From the NCBI GenBank assembly GCA_017612755.1, contig JAGAFH010000039.1, forward strand, positions 1 through 13,451: DNA of 13,451 bases, read 5' to 3'. This DNA comes from Clostridiales bacterium. GTDB taxonomy: Bacteria > Bacillota > Clostridia > Saccharofermentanales > Saccharofermentanaceae. Below, piece by piece: positions 1 through 5,638 of the stretch. The first letter of the stretch is position 1. The number at the start of each line of letters is the position of its first letter. The notes under the pieces were generated by a model that did not search any database, was not told where the DNA came from, and worked only from the letters and a program-made list of their open reading frames with translations. The translations under genes and the position numbers were made by a program.

Positions 1-2113
1 CTCCTGTACAAATGTCAGAGATGAAGCGGAACTGGTGATCAACAAGATCTCTGAGGATAATGAGCCTTCCGGTATCACTTTCGACCTGTACTACAGAGGA
101 AACAGTGCGGCTTTTGAAGAGACTTCGGCTCCCAGATATCATGTGGGTTCATATGTGACGGCAGATGACGGTACCATAAAAGTCGAAGATCTCCCCTACG
201 GATGGTATGAGATCGAAGAGCAGACCCCGGCATTCTTTGTCTGCAGCTATGAGGGGGGACAGACTTCGGAAGGAAATAAACTGGTGCATCTGACCTCATC
301 GTCTCCTGACTGTTATGAGGAAGTGACTGCAGTAAACAGCATAAGAGCTCAGATCACTGTGAACAAGACTGACGGATGGACAGGATCTTCCGTAGGAGGA
401 ACATCTTTTGATCTTTACAGGGATCTTAACGGGAACGGAGTCCTGGATGAGGATGAGTCATATGATCTTATCAGGCTTACAGATGATGACGGGGACGGAC
501 AGATAGTTTTCGATAACGTTGAGGCCGGTTGTTATATCGTGGCCGAGGCTGAAACTGTTGACGGATATTATATAAACGAAGCCATGTTCCCTATAACTGT
601 CAGCAGGGGACAGGAATATGAGGTCAATGTAGAAGATACTCCTTACAGTGCCTTCCTTAAGATCGTCAAGACCGATGAGGATGATGAAGAACATTATCTT
701 ACAGGTGCAGCATTTGAGATCTACGGGGATACAAACGGCAGCGGTGTTTTCGAAGAAGGAGAAGACCTGACCGCCTGTTCTTTTGACGGGAATACCATGG
801 CAGAAGTGAGCATCGAAGAAGGCAGCGGATACTACGTCACTACTGAGCCGCTCAGGGCAGGAACATATTTTATAGTCGAGACTGTTGCCCCTGAAGGCTT
901 CTCGGTCACTGAAGAATACGTGACAGTAGTTATCGACAGGCCGGATACCATGGCTCCCGGTTTTTCCGCTGAAGATATTGTTGTCGGTATCACAAACAGG
1001 TGCAGGGGAGCTATTCATATAACCAAGACAGACGAGCTTTATCCGGATAACAAGCTGACAGGAGCTGTTTTCACTGTTTTCGATGAAGACTGGAATATCA
1101 TGGGGACTATGACAGAGGAGGAGACCGGAGAATACTACTTAAGAGATCTGCCCTGGGGCGATTACTTTGTGGAAGAGACAGTATCTCCCGAGGGGTTTGT
1201 GGGCTCTGACGTGATATATGAAGCTTCCATCAGGTATGACGGACAGGTGGTCGATATAACGGATGAAGGCTTCGACAGCGTCACTAATACCTGCTACGGT
1301 GACATTACCCTTTACAAAGTGGATGAGGCTGATCATCAGACAGCTCTTCCGGGAGCAGTCTTTGATGTCTGGATCGATTGTGACGGTGACGGGCAGCTGG
1401 GAGGAAATGACATCTTCTATTCCTCAATGGAAGACTATAACGGTGACGGTATCTACACCATGACCTTTATTCCCAGACAGAGATATCTTCTTTGTGAAGT
1501 CCGGGCTCCGGAAGGGTACGAAAGAGATCCCAACCTGTATCCGTTTGAGATCACTACTGATGTGCTTTCTGTCGTCATAGACAATAAAGGATACGGGGAA
1601 CTTGATACAGGGGACGGACTGTTTGTGAACGGGCGGTCAATAGTTACCACTACTCTTTCCGAAAACGGGGAAAAGACCATAGATCCGGAAGAGGAGGTCA
1701 CCATCTCCGACAACGTATTCTACAAAGGTCTTATACCGGGACTTGAATATGAACTGACGGGAACGCTTATCGATAAAAAGACACAGGAAGAGATAACGAC
1801 AACTACCATGACCTTTACTCCTGATGAAGCCTCCGGGATGGTAAAGATATGTTTTACGTTCAATGCAGCTGATCTGGCCGGCGAAGATATAGTCTGCTTT
1901 GAATATATGTACAGGGACGGACATGAGGTGGGCTTCCATGCGGATATAGAGGCTGCGGGCCAGACTGTGACCGTCGGTACACCTGAGAAAACAGATATTC
2001 CTGCTACTGGCGAAAAGACAAACATCGTTTTACGTGCTTTTGGAGCAGGCGCATCTGCGCTGTCACTGATGCTGGGACTTATATGGTTCGCTCAATATAA
2101 AAGAAAGGAATGA
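1..2113 (+). CDS. Sortase-anchored surface protein with repeated Cna-B/SpaA-like domains and a VaFE-type domain (5' truncated)
   Basis: The reading frame is open from base 2, so the gene begins outside the window; the GTG at 35 lies inside a repeat and is not a credible start. Numbering residues from that GTG, five SpaA/Cna-B-like domains are seen at about 1-100, 105-205, 207-320, 325-415 and 422-515. Each later one opens with a K-T-D or K-V-D motif (K111, K212, K331, K428) and most end in an E-x-x-x-P-E-G-(F/Y) motif, the Lys and Glu expected for intramolecular isopeptide bonds. Residues 535-648 resemble the VaFE repeat (IVCFEY core). The C terminus has the sorting signal IPATG (655-659), a membrane helix (about 663-685) and a basic KRKE tail. 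By family it is a wall-anchored adhesin or pilin-like stalk. Domains 2, 3 and 5 carry EF-hand-like Asp loops. No terminator is visible before the next gene. Domain calls are confident; the ligand is unknown. Confidence 0.93.
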   Translation, partial: SCTNVRDEAELVINKISEDNEPSGITFDLYYRGNSAAFEETSAPRYHVGSYVTADDGTIKVEDLPYGWYEIEEQTPAFFVCSYEGGQTSEGNKLVHLTSSSPDCYEEVTAVNSIRAQITVNKTDGWTGSSVGGTSFDLYRDLNGNGVLDEDESYDLIRLTDDDGDGQIVFDNVEAGCYIVAEAETVDGYYINEAMFPITVSRGQEYEVNVEDTPYSAFLKIVKTDEDDEEHYLTGAAFEIYGDTNGSGVFEEGEDLTACSFDGNTMAEVSIEEGSGYYVTTEPLRAGTYFIVETVAPEGFSVTEEYVTVVIDRPDTMAPGFSAEDIVVGITNRCRGAIHITKTDELYPDNKLTGAVFTVFDEDWNIMGTMTEEETGEYYLRDLPWGDYFVEETVSPEGFVGSDVIYEASIRYDGQVVDITDEGFDSVTNTCYGDITLYKVDEADHQTALPGAVFDVWIDCDGDGQLGGNDIFYSSMEDYNGDGIYTMTFIPRQRYLLCEVRAPEGYERDPNLYPFEITTDVLSVVIDNKGYGELDTGDGLFVNGRSIVTTTLSENGEKTIDPEEEVTISDNVFYKGLIPGLEYELTGTLIDKKTQEEITTTTMTFTPDEASGMVKICFTFNAADLAGEDIVCFEYMYRDGHEVGFHADIEAAGQTVTVGTPEKTDIPATGEKTNIVLRAFGAGASALSLMLGLIWFAQYKRKE

Positions 2114-2114
2114 T

Positions 2115-2142
2115 TTGATAATTAAGGGCATTGGGTTATAAT
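2115..2142 (+). promoter_or_regulatory. Sigma-A-type promoter of nudC
   Basis: A -35 hexamer TTGATA (2115-2120, 5/6 to consensus) and a perfect -10 TATAAT (2137-2142) are separated by 16 bp. Transcription should start about 2148-2153. The nudC ATG is at 2153, so little or no 5' leader remains. The promoter sits in the 39-bp gap after the surface-protein stop codon. Confidence 0.75.
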
Positions 2143-2152
2143 CTTTATTTGT

Positions 2153-2986
2153 ATGATACAGGACATTTTTCCGCACAGGATGGACATCACTTATAAACCT
2201 GACAGGAAAGCTTCAGGATCTGATAAGGCAGTTTACTTCACAGATGAGGGAGTGCTTTTCGGAACAGAGCTTCCCTCCGTATCAGAACTTGGACTTACCG
2301 GAAAAGACCTGACCTATCTTTTCTCCATTGATGATCTTTCCTTTTTTCTTCCTGAAGATGAATTACTCACTTATCCGGACGGATTCAGCTGCCGGAGGAT
2401 AAGGGAACTTCGATACAGCGGCGAAGTTTCTAAGGAAGAACTGTTTGCGGTCTACACGGCAAAGCAGCTCTGGTCCTGGTACAGGAACAACTGTTTCTGT
2501 GGCAGATGCGGACAGAAAACGGGCAGGAGTTTAAAGGAAAGGGCGATCACATGTGATCACTGTGGCAATATCATTTATCCGAGGGTAGTTCCTGCGGTTA
2601 TAGTCGGCGTTATTGACAGGGAGAATGACAAGCTCCTGGTCACTAAATATAACGGCAGGAGCATAGGATATTATGCTCTTGTGGCAGGGTTTACTGAGAT
2701 CGGTGAAACACTGGAGCAGACTGTTGAACGGGAAGTCATGGAAGAGGCAGGCCTCAAGGTAAAGAATATCAGGTATTACAGGTCCCAGCCCTGGGGAATC
2801 GCGGACGATCTTCTTGCAGGCTTTTTCTGCGAGGTTGACGGCTCAACTGAGATACATATGGATGAGTCGGAACTGTCGGTAGCCGAGTGGAAGAGCAGGG
2901 AAGAAGTAGAGCTGCAGCCCGACGAGCTGAGCCTTACAAATGAGATGATGACTGTCTTTAAGGACGGAAAGGTCCCAAAGTTGTGA
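2153..2986 (+). CDS. nudC: NADH pyrophosphatase / NAD-cap RNA hydrolase, NudC-type Nudix protein
   Basis: Family members hydrolyse the pyrophosphate bond of NAD(H), giving NMN(H) and AMP, and in E. coli remove NAD caps from RNA, in the cytoplasm. The 277-residue protein has the NudC order: a divergent N-terminal domain (1-105), a zinc ribbon with CxxC pairs C116/C119 and C134/C137, then a Nudix domain. The Nudix box at 179-201 fits GX5EX7REUXEEXGU exactly (E185, R193-E194, E197-E198). It is followed by the NudC-specific SQPW motif at 211-214. The usual Pro/Ser downstream of SQPW is replaced by GIADD, so the NAD-specific motif is only partly canonical. The ATG at 2153 is chosen because the MIQDI start looks like clostridial NudC proteins. 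No Shine-Dalgarno precedes it, and the next Met (2180) has none at a usable spacing. It has its own promoter and terminator. Confidence 0.93.
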   Translation: MIQDIFPHRMDITYKPDRKASGSDKAVYFTDEGVLFGTELPSVSELGLTGKDLTYLFSIDDLSFFLPEDELLTYPDGFSCRRIRELRYSGEVSKEELFAVYTAKQLWSWYRNNCFCGRCGQKTGRSLKERAITCDHCGNIIYPRVVPAVIVGVIDRENDKLLVTKYNGRSIGYYALVAGFTEIGETLEQTVEREVMEEAGLKVKNIRYYRSQPWGIADDLLAGFFCEVDGSTEIHMDESELSVAEWKSREEVELQPDELSLTNEMMTVFKDGKVPKL

Positions 2987-3004
2987 CAGCGTGATAATGA
3001 CTAA

Positions 3005-3037
3005 AGCCCCGCTCCCGGAAAGGAGTGGGGCTTTTTT
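3005..3037 (+). terminator. Rho-independent terminator after nudC
   Basis: The arms 3005-3015 (AGCCCCGCTCC) and 3022-3032 (GGAGTGGGGCT) form an 11-bp stem with one G-T wobble and a 6-nt loop. A run of six T follows at 3032-3037. It lies 18 bp past the nudC stop codon and separates nudC from the pyrophosphatase gene. Confidence 0.93.
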
Positions 3038-3114
3038 ATGCGGATTAACTAAATATACGGGGTGTTTTTGGCCCTGTTCACCAATACAAAAAGACCGAAG
3101 AGAGGGGTGAACTA

Positions 3115-3123
3115 TGCTATAAT
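3115..3123 (+). promoter_or_regulatory. Extended -10 promoter of the membrane pyrophosphatase gene
   Basis: TGCTATAAT at 3115-3123 is a perfect extended -10 element (TGn plus TATAAT). No good -35 hexamer is seen 16-18 bp upstream, which is usual for extended -10 promoters. The predicted start near 3130 gives an AT-rich leader of about 55 nt, ending in the strong AGGAGG ribosome-binding site at 3175-3180, 5 nt before the ATG. Confidence 0.7.
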
Positions 3124-3185
3124 TTTCAAGGTTTTGTTTTTTCAAAATCTTTTAAATCTCATTTAACTTTTTACAGGAGGCTTGA

Positions 3186-5327
3186 ATGTTCAGTAACAAC
3201 ACCATCGTTTTAGTGGTCGTGTTAGGTGTGTGTTTTCTGGCTATGGCATACATTTTTGCCAACTTCTTCAAGATCAAGAAGATGCCTGAAGGTACACCTG
3301 ATATGATCGAACTTTCCGGGATCATCCGTTCCGGTTCCGTTACATTCCTTAAGACGGAATTCAAAGGTATCATTGCTGTAGTCGCATCTCTCGCTCTGGT
3401 CTTCACGCTTTTCATCGAGAAGACATCAGGTATCACGTTTATTGTAGGTGCTGCCATGAGTTCTGCGGTATGTGTTCTCGGTATGAGATCTGCTACTTAT
3501 GCAAATGTCCGCACTTCCAACAAAGCGCGTGAGACACTTTCCATCGGTGAGACAGTTAAGGTCGCTCTCTGCGGCGGCTCCATCAGCGGTCTTGCAGTTC
3601 AGGCCTTCGGTATGCTGGGACTTGTCTGTATCCTTCTCATCAGCGGCGTTAAGCACGATGCAACAGGATCAGGTGTTCTTATAAATCTCCAGTGTAATCC
3701 CACCATCATGAGGATATCCACATATTCCCTCGGATGCTCTATCGTTGCTATGTTCAACCGTGTTGCAGGTGGTAACTACACTAAGGCTGCAGACATATCT
3801 TCCGATATCCTTGGTAAGATCCGTCATGACCTTCCTGAGGATGACAGCCGTATCCCTAACACCATCGCTGACTTCATCGGTGATAATGTTAACGATATCG
3901 CAGGTAACTGCTCCGACCTTCTGGAGAGCTTTGTAGCTACCATGGCAGCTACGATCATGATCGCTGTTACCCTTTACCAGACAGCTATCCACGCTGAAAA
4001 CGAGAGTATCTCTGAGACAACATTCAATGCCACGATAATATTCCCGATCATCCTTGCCTGTGCAGGCCTTATCGGATGCCTTATCGGTCTTGGTATCGCC
4101 AACTTTAAGAAGATGAGCGACAACCCTTCCAAGGAACTGGATCTTGCTACCTGGATCTCTGCAGGTATCACGATCGTTCTTGGCGGAGCTGCCTGCTATC
4201 TGCTCTTCGGCGGTATGGACCTTTATGATGAGTTCAAGTTCGGATGGGTATCCCCCTGGATCTCTTCCATCTGCGGTATCGTATCAGGCGTTGCCATTGG
4301 TATGATCACCGAATATTACACTTCCACAGAATATACTCCTACAAGGGAGCTGGCTGAGATCTGCCCTGAGGGTGAGGCTTTCGTAGTTACGAAGGGTGAT
4401 GCCATCGGATCAAGATCCTGTCTTTTCCCCATCCTTATCATCGGTGTGGCTCTTGTAGTTTCCGGATTCATCTGCGGTATCTACGGTATCGCCGTATCTG
4501 CTCTTGGAATGCTGGCATTCGTTGGAGCTACAGTTTCCATCGACGCCTTCGGACCTATCGCCGATAATGCCGGCGGACTTTCCGAGGCCTGCCACCTTCC
4601 TCCCGAAGTACGTCAGATCACAGATAAGCTGGATGCTGTAGGTAACACAACAGCTGCTATCGGTAAGGGCTTTGCTATCGGATCTGCCGCTTTCGCTACA
4701 GTTTCCCTCATAGTCGCTTATGTAGGTAACTATTCCGAGGTGGGTGCTGAACTTACACTTAACTTCGCTTCCTTCGTAGTCGTTGCCGGCGGCCTTATCG
4801 GTGGTGCTCTTGTAGAGTACTTCAGTGCTATGCTTACTGATAACACCATCGATGCAGCCAAGATCATGGCTGATGTGGGAGACAAGCAGATGACTGATGA
4901 AGTCCTTGCAGGCAAGGCTAAGCCCGATTACAACATGATGATCGAGATGGCAACCCGTGAGGCTATCAAGAGAATGGTAGTTCCTTCGCTTCTCGCCATC
5001 GTTATCCCCATCGTGGGCGGCCTTATGTTTGGCGTACAGTTCGTAGGCGGACTTCTCGTCGGCGCAACGATCGTTGCGATCCCCAGAGCTATCTTCATGG
5101 GTAACTCCGGAGGTGCTTTTGATAATGCCAAGAAGTATATCGAGAGTGAGCAGCTGGAAGGCCACAGCAAGGGATCAGCAGCCCACAAGGCATCCGTTAC
5201 AGGTGACACCATCGGTGACACACGTAAGGACGTTGTAGGCGTTGCCCTTGATATCTTCATCAAGATGATGTCAACAGTTGCCAACACTCTTGCTCCTATC
5301 ATCAGGAACATCAGCCTTTTTAAGTAA
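3186..5327 (+). CDS. hppA: Membrane-bound ion-translocating pyrophosphatase (K+-dependent, probably Na+ type), divergent
   Basis: The enzyme hydrolyses cytoplasmic pyrophosphate to pump Na+ or H+ across the membrane. The 713-residue hydrophobic protein has about 16 membrane helices, the normal size. Visible motifs are TKAAD (199-203), PEDD (217-220), IADFIGDNVND (227-237), SDLLES (243-248), DAFGPIADNAGG (453-464), GNTTAAIGKG (487-496), GGAFDNAKKY (642-651) and the D678/K681/D682 cluster. Ala490, where K+-independent enzymes carry Lys, points to K+ dependence. The Glu in SDLLES is the position used by Na+ pumps. Aligned by motif to the plant enzyme, gate residues R192, D244 and K693 are kept. 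Deviations: the signature DVGADLVGKVE reads DISSDILGKIR (203-213, final Glu to Arg), and the C-terminal KDTSGPALN reads KDVVGVALD (681-689). The start is fixed by AGGAGG at 3175-3180. It forms a single-gene transcription unit between two terminators. Na+ versus H+ specificity is inferred. Confidence 0.92.
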   Translation: MFSNNTIVLVVVLGVCFLAMAYIFANFFKIKKMPEGTPDMIELSGIIRSGSVTFLKTEFKGIIAVVASLALVFTLFIEKTSGITFIVGAAMSSAVCVLGMRSATYANVRTSNKARETLSIGETVKVALCGGSISGLAVQAFGMLGLVCILLISGVKHDATGSGVLINLQCNPTIMRISTYSLGCSIVAMFNRVAGGNYTKAADISSDILGKIRHDLPEDDSRIPNTIADFIGDNVNDIAGNCSDLLESFVATMAATIMIAVTLYQTAIHAENESISETTFNATIIFPIILACAGLIGCLIGLGIANFKKMSDNPSKELDLATWISAGITIVLGGAACYLLFGGMDLYDEFKFGWVSPWISSICGIVSGVAIGMITEYYTSTEYTPTRELAEICPEGEAFVVTKGDAIGSRSCLFPILIIGVALVVSGFICGIYGIAVSALGMLAFVGATVSIDAFGPIADNAGGLSEACHLPPEVRQITDKLDAVGNTTAAIGKGFAIGSAAFATVSLIVAYVGNYSEVGAELTLNFASFVVVAGGLIGGALVEYFSAMLTDNTIDAAKIMADVGDKQMTDEVLAGKAKPDYNMMIEMATREAIKRMVVPSLLAIVIPIVGGLMFGVQFVGGLLVGATIVAIPRAIFMGNSGGAFDNAKKYIESEQLEGHSKGSAAHKASVTGDTIGDTRKDVVGVALDIFIKMMSTVANTLAPIIRNISLFK

Positions 5328-5350
5328 GATCTTACTGAATAAAGAATATC

Positions 5351-5380
5351 AGGGCTGTCCTTCGGGGCAGCCCTTTCTTT
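5351..5380 (+). terminator. Rho-independent terminator after the pyrophosphatase gene
   Basis: The arms 5351-5360 and 5365-5374 make a 10-bp stem (AGGGCTGTCC against GGGCAGCCCT, one T-G wobble) closed by a C(TTCG)G tetraloop. A T-rich tail, TTTCTTTAT, follows. It begins 23 bp past the stop codon and ends just before the 53-bp repeat array. Confidence 0.92.
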
Positions 5381-5389
5381 ATACTTGAA

Positions 5390-5573
5390 ATGTCCTTGCC
5401 TTAGTCTTGATAGGACATCTCCAGGGACATAAACCGCCTGAAATGTCCTAACTGATGTCTCGTCTGGACATCTACGAATACATAAACAGGTTAAAATGTC
5501 CAAGCGGGTGTCCTTCCAGGACATACATAAGTACAAAATTACCGAAATATTGCCCAATAAGATGTAACATCTA
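5390..5573. repeat. 53-bp-period tandem array of dyad-symmetric ATGTCC/GGACAT half-sites
   Basis: Three units start at 5390, 5443 and 5496, exactly 53 bp apart. Within a unit the half-sites lie at offsets 0, 12, 23 and 35. Offset 0 is ATGTCC in all three (5390, 5443, 5496). Offset 12 is TAGTCT, ATGTCT and GTGTCC. Offset 23 is GGACAT in all three (5413, 5466, 5519). Offset 35 is GGACAT, ATACAT and GTACAA. The four sites form a dyad centred on offset 20. Sequences between them are not conserved. A fourth, decayed unit starts at 5549 (ATTGCC) and contains a 13-bp palindrome, AGATGTAACATCT (5560-5572), with the same ATGT/ACAT cores. With the flanking terminator and promoter this fills the 311-bp gap 5328-5638; I find no coding sequence there. 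It looks like an array of protein-binding sites, possibly operators for the downstream GH2 gene; the binding protein is unknown. Confidence 0.88.
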
Positions 5574-5582
5574 TGAAACTTT

Positions 5583-5611
5583 TTGACGGAAAATATCTGC
5601 TAATATAAAAT
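5583..5611 (+). promoter_or_regulatory. Sigma-A-type promoter of the GH2-like gene
   Basis: TTGACG (5583-5588, 5/6) and TAAAAT (5606-5611, 5/6) are separated by 17 bp in an AT-rich tract. A start near 5618 gives a leader of about 20 nt, with AGGA at 5628-5631 seven nt before the ATG. The -35 lies 10 bp beyond the palindrome that ends the repeat array, so protein bound there could affect this promoter. Confidence 0.65.
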
Positions 5612-5638
5612 AAATTATTATAGGCGCAGGATGGTCAT

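Noticed and set aside
35..37. GTG at 35 as the true start of the surface protein
   Set aside because: The frame is open upstream to base 2, and the preceding residues (CTNVRDEAELV) match the strand that opens the other repeat domains. There is no signal peptide, so the gene is cut by the window edge.
458..1018. Long open frame of 186 codons antisense to the surface-protein gene
   Set aside because: It lies wholly opposite strongly supported Cna-B domains, shows no recognisable motif and has no convincing ribosome-binding site. It is a shadow of biased codon use.
4410..5165. Open frame of 251 codons antisense to the pyrophosphatase gene
   Set aside because: The product is His/Ser/Asp-rich low-complexity sequence without motifs, complementary to an essential-looking enzyme region. 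It is a shadow frame.
5390..5548. CRISPR array
   Set aside because: Only short half-sites are conserved, not a 25-40 bp repeat. There are three units and no cas genes, and the dyad layout within units differs from repeat-spacer structure.
4928..5557. Minus-strand open frame running through the 53-bp array into the pyrophosphatase gene
   Set aside because: 53 is not a multiple of three, so the repeats give no repeated peptide. The frame crosses a strong terminator and the antisense of a real gene, with no Shine-Dalgarno.
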